Shown here in pieces: positions 39,562 to 49,390 of a stretch of DNA of 64,000 nucleotides. The DNA is from Clostridiales bacterium (GTDB lineage Bacteria > Bacillota > Clostridia > Oscillospirales > CAG-272). A program made the translations under genes and the position numbers. The stretch is taken from contig JAAWDG010000013.1 of the NCBI GenBank assembly GCA_022793655.1, forward strand, positions 1 to 64,000, in the 5' to 3' direction. The notes beneath the pieces are model-generated. The model did no database searches, was not told the origin of the DNA, and saw only the letters and a program-made list of their open reading frames with translations. The first letter of the stretch is position 1; the number at the start of each line of letters is the position of its first letter.

Positions 39562-40734
39562 TTATGACTCAATTTCATTCGCCTTTTTTAAAGCAAGTTT
39601 TGTACAAACCGGCCCCACTAATTCATAAATAAATGTACCGCAAAGAACCACCGCCTGAATGGTAGCGCCTACCTCGGGCAAAGCTTTCGCCGCTAACAGA
39701 GAAAGACCAATTGCCACGCCCGCCTGCGGCACCAAGGTAAAGCCAACATACTTGCGAACGGTCGGCGGCGCTTTGGTGATGATCGCGCCAAACGAGGCGC
39801 CGCCAATCTTGCCGACCACTCGCGCTAAAACATACGCCACGCCAATTACACCGATTTTCGGCAGTATGGCCAAGTTGAGTTCAGCGCCCGAAACGACAAA
39901 AAACATTAAAAAGATAGGGGGCGTGATCGAATCGACAATGTCTAACAGATCTGAACCTTCCTCGCAGAAATTAATAACCGCTGCGCCCATACACATGCAA
40001 AGCAAAAGGGGCGAAAGACCCAGCATAGAAGCTAACGCCGACCCTAAAAAAGCAAAACCGAGGATGATAATCAAACGATTTGACGTTTTTTTGAAAAAGT
40101 GCAGGGGTAGCTTAATGAGAAGGCCAAGGGCAGCCCCCAACACCACCGAGCCGACTACCTCGCCAAACGGCTTTAAAATGGAAAGCAGCAAGCTTACCTC
40201 GCCGGGGTGATGCATCGTATTGACCACCGCCATGGCAAAACCAAACGAAATTAAGGCCACCGCATCGTCCAGCGCCACAACGCTGAGCAGCGTGTCAGTT
40301 ACCGGTCCTTTGGCCCGGTATTGCTTGACCACCATAATCGTAGCAGCCGGCGCTGTCGCCGAAGCAATTGCGCCTAATAACAAAGCTAAATCAAAACCAA
40401 AGCCAAGAACAAACAAAACGACCGCTACGACCAGCATGGCCGCTAATGCCTCAAATAAAGCAATGATCAAGGGGGTGATGCCCACTTTTTTCAAATAAGT
40501 AAACTTAAATTCAGCGCCTACGGTGAACGCAATCAGCGCCAGCGCCATGTCAGACACAAGTTCCAACTCATGGACAAAACCAGCCGGTAAAATACGCAGT
40601 ACCGATGGTCCTAACAGCAATCCGGCCAGCAAATAACCCGTAACGTTCGGCAAACGTACCATTTTAACGGCTCGTCCCATCAACAAGCCTGCTAATAAAA
40701 TTAACGCGATGTAAAATAATATACTAAACGGCAT
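39562..40734 (-). CDS. CPA2-type cation:proton antiporter
   Basis: Polytopic protein; GYLLAGLLLGPSVL; AFTVGAEFKF. Confidence 0.9.
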   Translation of the reverse strand: MPFSILFYIALILLAGLLMGRAVKMVRLPNVTGYLLAGLLLGPSVLRILPAGFVHELELVSDMALALIAFTVGAEFKFTYLKKVGITPLIIALFEALAAMLVVAVVLFVLGFGFDLALLLGAIASATAPAATIMVVKQYRAKGPVTDTLLSVVALDDAVALISFGFAMAVVNTMHHPGEVSLLLSILKPFGEVVGSVVLGAALGLLIKLPLHFFKKTSNRLIIILGFAFLGSALASMLGLSPLLLCMCMGAAVINFCEEGSDLLDIVDSITPPIFLMFFVVSGAELNLAILPKIGVIGVAYVLARVVGKIGGASFGAIITKAPPTVRKYVGFTLVPQAGVAIGLSLLAAKALPEVGATIQAVVLCGTFIYELVGPVCTKLALKKANEIES

Positions 40735-41081
40735 CAGAAATTCATCCCTTCTGCCGACAAAAGAGGCATGGTTACCATAATACCGGTATCGGGTTTTGAC
40801 AGATCACCCACCACAGTACGCACACATTCTTTGGCTGTTTCAACTAATTCTTCAGGCAAAATCAAAAACAAGGTCCGGCTGTCTTTACGCTCTTCTGATT
40901 CCCAAAGGCTGCGCAGCGAGCCAAAGATGGGATAATGCTCAATATCCTTTGACAATGTTTTTACCATGCCGGTGCTTTTTAAAATGGTAGCCCCGCGAAT
41001 TTTTTTTTCCATGAATGCATCCAATAAAGGATTTAATTTCTCTGTGCGGTTTAGTACAATGAGAAGCATTTGCATATTCAT
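40734..41081 (-). CDS. PII-like protein
   Basis: LLIVLNRTEKLNPLLDAFMEKKIRGATILKSTGM, TGIMVTMPL; GGAGG RBS before the ATG at 41081. Confidence 0.6.
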   Translation of the reverse strand: MNMQMLLIVLNRTEKLNPLLDAFMEKKIRGATILKSTGMVKTLSKDIEHYPIFGSLRSLWESEERKDSRTLFLILPEELVETAKECVRTVVGDLSKPDTGIMVTMPLLSAEGMNF

Positions 41082-41210
41082 TTTCAGCTTAACCTCCAAC
41101 CTACAGCGGCCTATCAAACGCGTTTCGCCGCTGTCTATCCCTTTCATCGTCATTTTCCTATGCTATTGTATGCCTTGTTTATGAATAATTTAAGAACGAA
41201 TGCTCATTTT

Positions 41211-42587
41211 TTATTCATTCAGAGATTTTTCTAGTGAAAGTTCTGCCGACATAGAAAACCCCTTGATTTTTTTCATGACTCCTCTCATAATGAATAAGGT
41301 GAGAATAAAGGTAAAGATATCTGAAACAAGCTGGGCCGCTTCAATTCCCGTTACCTGCATAAACAGTGGCAAAATCAAATAACCTGGAATGAGAAATAAT
41401 CCTTGTCGACCCATGGCAATCACAGCGGCACGGACGCCATAGCCAATGGACTGGGTCAAGAACTGCCCCATCATGATTGTTGCTTGCAGCGGCATGCCTA
41501 TGCATTGGAAACGCAAGGCTGCGCTGCCAATTGCTAACACGGCCTCATCCTTTTGAAATAATGATAAAATGGGTGAGGCTAATAGGAAGAAAAGCAAGCC
41601 TAAAACGCTGAGCATAATGAGCGCTACCTTTAAACTAAATGTATATGCTTGTATGACTCGGTCATATCGTTTCGCTCCCCAGTTAAAACCGCAAACCGGC
41701 TGAAAACCTTGGGCAAATCCAATGAGTGCCGAATAAATAAACATGGTTATGCGATTGACAATTGTCATGGCTGCCAGCGCCGCCGTACCAAACGAACCGG
41801 CGGCAAAATTCAGCACAACAGAAGAAATACTCACCAGTCCTTGTCGGCAAAAAGAGGGTAACCCGGCATGGAAAATCTCTTTATAAGCCGTCCATGTAGG
41901 TCTAAAACACTGCCACCGAATGGGTATAACGCCTTTGGTTTTTATGGTTAATACAATCAAAATGACAAAACTCACCATTTGACTGATCATCGTGGCAAGA
42001 CCGGCCCCGCCAATACCCATGAAATGAATCAGTATAGGGTCAAGCACCATGTTTAATATGCCGCCGGTGGTGAGCCCCACCATTGAGCAGGTGGCAAATC
42101 CCTGTGCACGCAGTTGATTGTTCATCACAAAGCTGCACATCATAAAGGGGGCGGCGATTAAAATATAAACCGCATATTGTGCCGCATAGGTGCGTACGGT
42201 GCCGCCGGCACCCAAAAGCGCAACAAATCCCAAGGGATTGATAAGTCCTCCTGCGCTGATCACTACGCCAATGAAAAGGGCAGTAAAAAAGGCCACCGAA
42301 ACAACCGTGGCGGCTTTTTGTTCTTCTTTCATACCTAACAAGCGGGAGACATAATTGCCGCTGCCCATGCCCAGCGTAAACCCAAGCGCCTGAATGACAG
42401 CCATCAGTGAAAAAACAATCCCGATTGCGGCGGCTGCGTCACGGTCGATTTGAGACACAAAATAGGTGTCAGCCAAATTGTAAATGGATGACACCAGCAT
42501 AGAAATAACAGAAGGGACAGCAAGACGCGTAATCAACCGTGAAACAGGCGTCTTTGTCATATCCTCAAAATGATTTGGTGTTTGCAT
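41211..42587 (-). CDS. MATE family efflux transporter
   Basis: 12-TM MatE; SSIYNLADTYFVSQ. Confidence 0.92.
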   Translation of the reverse strand: MQTPNHFEDMTKTPVSRLITRLAVPSVISMLVSSIYNLADTYFVSQIDRDAAAAIGIVFSLMAVIQALGFTLGMGSGNYVSRLLGMKEEQKAATVVSVAFFTALFIGVVISAGGLINPLGFVALLGAGGTVRTYAAQYAVYILIAAPFMMCSFVMNNQLRAQGFATCSMVGLTTGGILNMVLDPILIHFMGIGGAGLATMISQMVSFVILIVLTIKTKGVIPIRWQCFRPTWTAYKEIFHAGLPSFCRQGLVSISSVVLNFAAGSFGTAALAAMTIVNRITMFIYSALIGFAQGFQPVCGFNWGAKRYDRVIQAYTFSLKVALIMLSVLGLLFFLLASPILSLFQKDEAVLAIGSAALRFQCIGMPLQATIMMGQFLTQSIGYGVRAAVIAMGRQGLFLIPGYLILPLFMQVTGIEAAQLVSDIFTFILTLFIMRGVMKKIKGFSMSAELSLEKSLNE

Positions 42588-43278
42588 GATGCTTTTCTTT
42601 CTTATTCAAAATTACATTATAAACTTTCATGCCAATCAGACTGACAATGCCGGTAACCGCATATAAAATAGCCGCATAGACATATTCTCCATTGGAAATC
42701 AAATTGCCGCCAATGGTGGAAGAAACTACTGAGGGGAAACGGGCAATTAGTGAAATGGTCAAAAACTCAGACAGCTTAATGCTCGTCAAGGGCGCAAGGT
42801 AGGTAAGCAAGTCTTTCGGCGTGCCCGGAATGATAAACAAAATAAAAATAATTTGTTTAAGCCGCTTTTCGTTATGCATGAAGGAAAAACGGTCTAATTT
42901 ATCAAGCGAAACAAAATAGCCGATTGCGCGGACGCCGAATTTGCGTATAATGATAAATACCAGTGTTTGGCCAATGAGGATGCCCGCGTAGCATAACGCA
43001 GTGCCAAGCCAGGCCCCAAAAGCATAGCCCATGCCGGATTCGACTAACTCACCTGGAATAAAGGCAACTAAAATCTGCAATACCTGAATGCCGAGCGCTA
43101 CAAGCCAGCCCGCATAACCAAAAGAGGCAATAAATTCTTGCATGTCCTCAGGGGCGCTGCCGATTTCAACAATCCGCTTGGTGATAACCCATGTTAATGC
43201 ACCTACGCCAATCAGCAGGGCAATTAAGATAAAAAGACCAATAATTTTCCTTTTTTTCGTGTATTTTGAATCTTCCAT
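42565..43278 (-). CDS. TVP38/TMEM64 (SNARE-associated) family protein
   Basis: FIPGELVESGMGYAFG; FILFIIPGTPKDLLTYLA. Confidence 0.9.
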   Translation of the reverse strand: MEDSKYTKKRKIIGLFILIALLIGVGALTWVITKRIVEIGSAPEDMQEFIASFGYAGWLVALGIQVLQILVAFIPGELVESGMGYAFGAWLGTALCYAGILIGQTLVFIIIRKFGVRAIGYFVSLDKLDRFSFMHNEKRLKQIIFILFIIPGTPKDLLTYLAPLTSIKLSEFLTISLIARFPSVVSSTIGGNLISNGEYVYAAILYAVTGIVSLIGMKVYNVILNKKEKHHANTKSF

Positions 43279-43410
43279 TTTCTAATCGATCTCCAAAAAA
43301 TCGAGTCATATTCTTGTTTGTATTTCATTATGATGAAATATAAACAAATGCGTTTCATTGATAAGTTGTTAAATCAACAGATTTGTTTTATGATAGCAAA
43401 GAGGTCGTTC

Positions 43411-43618
43411 GCTATCTTAAAGTACGACATTCAGACAGAGCCGGAATGTCACCTTAATGGGTGACAAGACAAACTTGCTAATAAAGTTTTAGCAAACCGG
43501 CAAGTTTGACGGTTTCGGCGGAGCCGAAATGGTGCCCATTTGGGCAACAAGACAAACTTGTGGAACAAATCTTTGATTTGATTCCGATAAACACAAGCGT
43601 AAGTTTGTGTTTATTATA
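43411..43618 (-). repeat. Dispersed hairpin repeat, two units, minus orientation, upstream of the TVP38-MATE operon
   Basis: Reverse complement: TATAATAAACACAAACTTACGCTTGTGTTTATcgg..., TTTCGGCtccGCCGAAA, GCTAAAACTTTAT, GTCACCCATTAAGGTGAC, ACTTTAAGATAGC. Confidence 0.75.
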
Positions 43619-43713
43619 GCATAAATGAACAAAATTTCCATCGTGCCGTCTGCTTATTCACAAATTATTTTATACTCATCAAAAAGATGGTCCCTGCTTG
43701 TTCACCATTTTCT

Positions 43714-44517
43714 TCATAATTCTAACAAGCGTGCCGCATTTTGATAGGTGATTAAATTCCACTCTTTGTCAGATAAAGCAAGAGAGCGCAATGTTTGGAG
43801 CGCCTCCTTTTGATCTTCCCACGGAGAGTCAGTCGCAAATAAAATTTTGTGCGCACCATGTTTCTTTATAATTCTTTTATATTGTTCGGCATCAATGACT
43901 GGTCCGATGACCGCTGTGTCTAACCAAATGGGTGTGCCGACTAAATGTTTTTCTACCTCATCCCACATCTCAAAGCCGCCAAGATGCGCAGCTACCAGCC
44001 GCTCGCCGCTTACATGTTCGAGAACGCGGGCTAGCCGCGCTGGGGTGCAGTGCACGGGCGGCGGCATACCAACGTCCACGCCCGCATGCACAACAACAAG
44101 CAGTCCAAGTTCCTCTGCCTTTTTTAAGATTTGTATGGAGCGTGGCGAATCAATATAAAAATGCTGAAATTCCGGATGCAGTTTAATTCCTTTAAAGCCC
44201 CGCTGCTTTAAATCCACCAAAATCCGCTCATAGTCGTCTTGATCAGGATGCAGACTGCCAAAGGATAAAATATCTTGTGCCTGAATCTGCTTTGCAAAGG
44301 CGTTAATTGACTCGGTCTGCGACGGCTTTGTTGCAATCGGCAGCACCACGCTGAGGTCCACGCCGCTTTCTTTCATAGAGGTTCGCAAACCGTTTACGGT
44401 AAGATCGGTAAACGCCTGTCCTTTTCGATTTTGTGAAGCAATGCCGCTAAGCAGTCGTTCAAGAGCACGCGGCGCTACCTTTTCCGGAAAAACATGGGTA
44501 TGGAAATCAATGACCAT
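43714..44517 (-). CDS. Amidohydrolase (amidohydro_2-like TIM-barrel)
   Basis: VIDFHTHVFPEK; VVHAGVD; LFATDSPW. Confidence 0.88.
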   Translation of the reverse strand: MVIDFHTHVFPEKVAPRALERLLSGIASQNRKGQAFTDLTVNGLRTSMKESGVDLSVVLPIATKPSQTESINAFAKQIQAQDILSFGSLHPDQDDYERILVDLKQRGFKGIKLHPEFQHFYIDSPRSIQILKKAEELGLLVVVHAGVDVGMPPPVHCTPARLARVLEHVSGERLVAAHLGGFEMWDEVEKHLVGTPIWLDTAVIGPVIDAEQYKRIIKKHGAHKILFATDSPWEDQKEALQTLRSLALSDKEWNLITYQNAARLLEL

Positions 44518-44767
44518 TTATATCTTCTCACTTTTCTAAAACATTGATTTTTATATCAAATCATTCTGTATCGTAAAAAAATTATTTGATTCATGTATGC
44601 TAAAACACATTATGTACCATATAATTTTTAATTTTACCACACAAGTTCCTTTTATTCAAGGAAGTATATACTGGCCTTACGGACGCTTACCATGCCATAT
44701 AATACCGTTTTGTATGAAAAGTACACAAAGTTTGCAAACAGTGGTTGTGAAATTCAATTGAATATGC

Positions 44768-44945
44768 TATAATAAACACAGGCTTTCGCCGTGTTTATTA
44801 GAAAGATTGTCTTGTCACCCATTAGGGTGACATTCCGGCAGTGCCGGAAACACCAATCTTTCCGGTTTGCTAAAACTTTATGCTATAATAAACACAGGCT
44901 AACGTCGTTGTTTATCGGAATTAAATTAAAGATTCGATTTGGGCT
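44768..44945 (+). repeat. Dispersed hairpin repeat, two units, upstream of the CorC-like gene
   Basis: TTGTGA(44745)-17 nt-TATAAT(44768); AATAAACACaGGCtttcGCCGTGTTTATT; GTCACCCattaGGGTGAC; TTCCGGCagtGCCGGAA; GCTAAAACTTTATGC; second TATAATAAACACAGGC at 44884. Confidence 0.8.
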
Positions 44946-45221
44946 TTTGGGTATCTTGATACTATCATAAAGACAAACGAAGCCAATTTACCAAAGCGAT
45001 TGAATTTAACATTAATATAATTATTATTAAGAGAGTTTATTTATGGAAGAACCCCCTTTATGTAATATTTTTAATCTTATTACAGTGTCCTACCGCTTGC
45101 CATTATACCATTTTGACAGAAAACCTCCGGCGCGAAGACCTTTTCGGTGCTGATGTCAGCTAAACCGAGTTCGTGCTATACAAAAACAATTTGATTTTTT
45201 AAGGAGAGTTTTACAATCGAT

Positions 45222-46484
45222 ATGGATAATGAAAGTATATTATCGATTATTATCATTATTTTATGCGTCATTCTATCAGGTTACTTTTCAGCAACCGAAA
45301 CGGCATTTTCGTCATTAAACCGGATCCGTATCAAAAATATGGCGGACAACGGCAATAAACGTGCTGCGCTGACTTACAAGTTATCTGATAATTATGATAA
45401 ACTGTTATCGACCATTTTAGTGGGCAATAATATTGTCAACATTGCGGCGGCTTCGGTGTCAACGCTATTGTTTGTACGTTTTTTAGGTAACGCGGGGCCG
45501 ACTGTCTCAACGGTAGTAATCACGATTACGGTCCTTATTTTTGGTGAGATTTCGCCCAAAAGCATTGCCAAAGAATCGCCTGAAAAATTTGCAATGTTTT
45601 CAGCGCCTTTCTTAAGTATGCTTGTTTTTATCCTGACTCCGGTTAATTTCCTGTTTACTCAATGGAAAAAGCTGCTTTCGCTCATTTTCAAGACTGGTGA
45701 CGATCGTTCCATCACCGAGGAAGAGCTGCTCACTTTGGTAGATGAAGCCGAAAAAGAAGGGGCTATCAACGAAGAAGATAAGGAAATGATTAACAATGTC
45801 ATTGACTTTAACGACCGAGAAGTCAATGAAATTTATACCCCCCGTGTTGATATTGTGGGCATTCATGAAACTGCCTCCATTGACGAAATCACTGATACGT
45901 TTATGGAGTCCGGCTTTTCGCGCATCCCCATTTTTAAAGAAAATATTGACAACATTATCGGCGTCATTCATATTCATGACTTTTTCGATATAACCCTCAA
46001 ACATAAGAGTTCGATTGAGGAAATCATCACGCCGGTGATCTATGTAACGCCCAAAACCAAAATCAACGATCTGCTTAAATCGCTGCAAGAAGCCAAAACT
46101 CACTTGGCCGTTGTGTCAGACGAATACGGCGGCACAGCCGGTATTGTTACAATGGAAGATATTTTAGAAGAGCTTGTCGGCGAGATTTGGGATGAGCATG
46201 ATGAGGTCATCGAGTCCTTTGAGAAAATCGATGATAGTGTTTATAAGATTTCCTGCAGTGCCGAAATCGATAAAATGTTTGAATTCTTCGATTTAACCGG
46301 TGAGGTTGATTCTGCTACGGTCAGCGGCTGGATTATGGAAGAGCTCGGCAAAATTCCCGAAGAGGGCGATGCTTTTGAGTATGAGAATCTTTCTATCACC
46401 GTGACCAAAACGGATAATCAGCGCATTATTGAATGCGTCATTACCGTGAACCCCAAAGAACCAGTTGTTGAAAGCCATAAATAG
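45222..46484 (+). CDS. HlyC/CorC (CNNM-CBS) family transporter
   Basis: DUF21 TM domain, CBS pair, CorC C-terminal domain; SDEYGGTAGIVTMEDILEELVGEI. Confidence 0.92.
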   Translation: MDNESILSIIIIILCVILSGYFSATETAFSSLNRIRIKNMADNGNKRAALTYKLSDNYDKLLSTILVGNNIVNIAAASVSTLLFVRFLGNAGPTVSTVVITITVLIFGEISPKSIAKESPEKFAMFSAPFLSMLVFILTPVNFLFTQWKKLLSLIFKTGDDRSITEEELLTLVDEAEKEGAINEEDKEMINNVIDFNDREVNEIYTPRVDIVGIHETASIDEITDTFMESGFSRIPIFKENIDNIIGVIHIHDFFDITLKHKSSIEEIITPVIYVTPKTKINDLLKSLQEAKTHLAVVSDEYGGTAGIVTMEDILEELVGEIWDEHDEVIESFEKIDDSVYKISCSAEIDKMFEFFDLTGEVDSATVSGWIMEELGKIPEEGDAFEYENLSITVTKTDNQRIIECVITVNPKEPVVESHK

Positions 46485-46579
46485 GCTGATAGGCAATAGA
46501 AATAAAAAAGCGTATCAAGATATTTAAAAATATCAGATACACTTTGCCTCGTATATGTTGGTGATCTTATTTTTCTGAT

Positions 46580-46626
46580 TTTAACAGGCCACGCCGTGTT
46601 ACGGCTGTGGCCTGTTTGTGTTTTGG
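46580..46626 (+). terminator. Intrinsic terminator
   Basis: aacaggccacgccgtgttacggctgtggcctgtttgtgtttt. Confidence 0.75.
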
Positions 46627-46691
46627 ATAGGAATTTAGAAGAATTGGTATCATAAGCCTGATCATATATAAAGGAGAATTGGTCTGTGCAT

Positions 46692-46721
46692 TGACTTTAC
46701 GGATTGATTTGATGTATAATA
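46692..46721 (+). promoter_or_regulatory. proS promoter
   Basis: TTGACT-18 nt-TATAAT. Confidence 0.6.
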
Positions 46722-46794
46722 AGAAAATCAAAGACTTTTGGCAGATAAATTTGCTGCTATAGATATTTTACGATCGAAAAAGGAAGGATTCACG

Positions 46795-48516
46795 ATGAAA
46801 GTTTCCGCATTGCTTGGACAGCGTTTTAAAGAAGCGCCCTCTGACTGCGTGATTGAAAGTCACGCCCTGATGGCGCGAGGAGGCTATATGAAGTATATGG
46901 CCAACGGCATTTTTTCCTTATATATGCCCGGTAAAAGAATTATGAAAAAAATTGAGGCGATTCTACGAGACGAGATGGATCGCATTGATGGGCAAGAGGT
47001 GACTTTTCCGGTTGTGATGCCTGCTTCGCTGTGGATGCTGTCGGGACGGTATGAATCGATTGGCAGCGAAATGGCGCGCTTTATGGACCGCAGCGGCAAT
47101 AAAATGGTGCTTGGCATGACGCATGAGGAGGCAGCCGTTCATTTAGCTAAAGACACAGCGGTTTCGTATGCAGATTATCCTTTTATGATTTATCAAATTC
47201 AGACAAAGTTTAGAGACGAACCTCGTTCGCGCGGCGGGCTCATTCGCGTGCGTGAATTTACTATGAAGGACGCTTATTCATTCCATACGTCGAAAGAGGA
47301 TATGGCGGCTTACTATGACCGTTGTTTTGCGGCTTATCAGCGTATTTTCAAACGGGTTGGCGCGAAAAATGTGATCGACGTGCAAAGTGATTCGGGCATG
47401 ATGGGCGGCAGCCTTTCGCATGAATTTATGCTGCTCGCTGAAATTGGCGAGGATACACTGGCAGTATGCAGTGCTTGCGATTATCGTGCCAATATGGAGG
47501 CGGCCGAATGTATTGTCGAGAATCAAAAGAGTGGGGACGCACCGCTTGAAAAGGTGCATACGCCGAATTGCAAGACGATTGACGAACTGCAGGCGTTTTT
47601 GCATATCGATGCGAAGTCATTGGCTAAGGCGGTGGTCTATCAGAAAAACAGCGATAATTCCTATATCGTTGTGTTTGTCAGAGGTGATTTAGACGTAAAT
47701 GAGACCAAACTGCGCAATTATGTGGGCGAACCGATTTATCCCGCCGTGATTACCGAAGAAAGTGGCATTGTTGCCGGCTTTATTGGGCCTGTAGGGTTGA
47801 CCGAACATGCACAAGTCATCATTGATCGCTCTTTACAAGGGGCCGGCCCGCTGGTTTGCGGGGCGAACGAGGTAGACTATCATTATACCGGTCTTGATCT
47901 TGAACGGGATCTCGGGACCATTTCGTATGTAGATGTTGCCAAGACCTATGAAGGCGCTATTTGCCCGAAATGCGGCCGCCCGGCGATTACCTTAAAACGG
48001 GGTATTGAGATCGGCAATATCTTCCAGCTTGGCACCAAGTATACTAAGAGTATGGACATGACTTATTTGGATAAAGACGGGGTAGCCAAACATCCGATTA
48101 TGGCTTGTTACGGCATTGGCGTGGGCCGTCTCGCGGCTTCCATTTGCCAGGAAAGCCATGATGATTACGGTCCGATTTGGCCTATGTCTATCGCGCCATG
48201 GCAGATTGAAATCTGCAATTTGCGTGCGGATGATGAAACAGTCAACCAAACGGCGCTCACTTTGTATGAAGAGTTAACCGCCGCCGGTATCGAGGTGTTG
48301 TATGATGACCGCGACATTCGTCCGGGCGCTATGTTTGCCGATGCCGATTTATTTGGCATACCAATTCGGGTGGTGGTGAGCCCCAAAACCTGCGCGAGAG
48401 GGGTTGTTGAGGTCTCTTTCCGGGATAAATCCTTTAAAGGGGATCTCGAACAAACCGACTGCGTCAAAGCGCTGATACAGATGGTCGAAGAGCAGCTAAA
48501 ACGCTATCAGGCTTGA
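46795..48516 (+). CDS. proS: Proline--tRNA ligase
   Basis: RDEPRSRGGLIRVREFTMKDAYSF; IEIGNIFQLGTKYTKSM. Confidence 0.96.
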   Translation: MKVSALLGQRFKEAPSDCVIESHALMARGGYMKYMANGIFSLYMPGKRIMKKIEAILRDEMDRIDGQEVTFPVVMPASLWMLSGRYESIGSEMARFMDRSGNKMVLGMTHEEAAVHLAKDTAVSYADYPFMIYQIQTKFRDEPRSRGGLIRVREFTMKDAYSFHTSKEDMAAYYDRCFAAYQRIFKRVGAKNVIDVQSDSGMMGGSLSHEFMLLAEIGEDTLAVCSACDYRANMEAAECIVENQKSGDAPLEKVHTPNCKTIDELQAFLHIDAKSLAKAVVYQKNSDNSYIVVFVRGDLDVNETKLRNYVGEPIYPAVITEESGIVAGFIGPVGLTEHAQVIIDRSLQGAGPLVCGANEVDYHYTGLDLERDLGTISYVDVAKTYEGAICPKCGRPAITLKRGIEIGNIFQLGTKYTKSMDMTYLDKDGVAKHPIMACYGIGVGRLAASICQESHDDYGPIWPMSIAPWQIEICNLRADDETVNQTALTLYEELTAAGIEVLYDDRDIRPGAMFADADLFGIPIRVVVSPKTCARGVVEVSFRDKSFKGDLEQTDCVKALIQMVEEQLKRYQA

Positions 48517-48522
48517 GCGTGA

Positions 48523-48565
48523 ATCAAAACACCGGAACCAATCAAGGTTTCGGTGTTTTCTTTGT
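48523..48565 (+). terminator. Intrinsic terminator after proS
   Basis: aaacaccggaaccaatcaaggtttcggtgttttc. Confidence 0.7.
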
Positions 48566-48632
48566 TGAAGGGAAACGAAATTCATGTTAAAATAATAGCA
48601 ATTGATTAGGGAGAGGCAAAGGTAATCAAGCT

Positions 48633-49292
48633 GTGTTTGAAAATCTTTTTTTGCGTAAAAAAGCTGTCCCGGAAAAGCTGAAATCGTTTGGCTTTTTACC
48701 AAAGGGACGCCGCTTTGTATATGAAACGATGCTTATGGACGGTGATTTTAAGCTGACAATTTCCGTTAGGTCAAGCGGTGTGCCTGATACGGCCCTGTGT
48801 GAAATGGCAACGGGCGAGGAGTATATTTTATACAAGACTGATGCTTGCGGTCGATTTGTAGAAGAAATAAGAAGTGCGGTTGAAGCGGTTCTTTTGACGA
48901 TCGCTGATCAATGTTATGAGCCGGCTGTCTTTAAAGCCGAGCAATCGGTGAAACTCATTGAATTTGTTCGTGAAAAATATGGGGATGAATTGGAATACCT
49001 GTGGGACAAATTTCCGGATAACGCCGTGTGGCGGCGCAAGGATAACCAAAAGTGGTATGGCGCGTTATTAACCGTTTCGAGGCGTAAACTTGGCATTCCA
49101 TCGGATGAAATTGTTGAAATTATTGATCTAAGGGCAGATCCCGATACGTTGAAAAAGATGGTAGATAATAACCGCTATTATCCGGGCTGGCATATGAATA
49201 AAAAACACTGGGTTACCATTATTTTAGATGGGTCTGTTTCGTTTGAAGAAATTTGCCGGCGGATTGATGAGAGTTATGCGCTAACCAGATAA
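48633..49292 (+). CDS. MmcQ/YjbR family protein
   Basis: C-terminal YYPGWHMNKKHWVTIILDGSVSFEEICRRIDESY. Confidence 0.85.
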   Translation: MFENLFLRKKAVPEKLKSFGFLPKGRRFVYETMLMDGDFKLTISVRSSGVPDTALCEMATGEEYILYKTDACGRFVEEIRSAVEAVLLTIADQCYEPAVFKAEQSVKLIEFVREKYGDELEYLWDKFPDNAVWRRKDNQKWYGALLTVSRRKLGIPSDEIVEIIDLRADPDTLKKMVDNNRYYPGWHMNKKHWVTIILDGSVSFEEICRRIDESYALTR

Positions 49293-49305
49293 AGAAGAAT
49301 GTATA

Positions 49306-49352
49306 ACAAAAAAGGCGGCCGTTTTTATAGACGGCTGCCTTTTTTTATTATA
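49306..49352 (+). terminator. Intrinsic terminator
   Basis: aaaaaaggcggccgtttttatagacggctgcctttttttatt. Confidence 0.75.
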
Positions 49353-49390
49353 GAGTGCTTACTTACGAAGAAATGAACCTCTAACACGTC

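Noticed and set aside
44768-44945. Hairpin repeats as ordinary rho-independent terminators
   Set aside because: The hairpins lack downstream T-tracts, several lie after genuine terminators, and one locus is between divergent genes.
45060-45200. Mg2+/metal riboswitch upstream of the CorC-like gene
   Set aside because: One hairpin (TCGGTGCTGATGTCAGCTAAACCGA) but no match to M-box, NiCo or yybP-ykoY motifs I can recognise.
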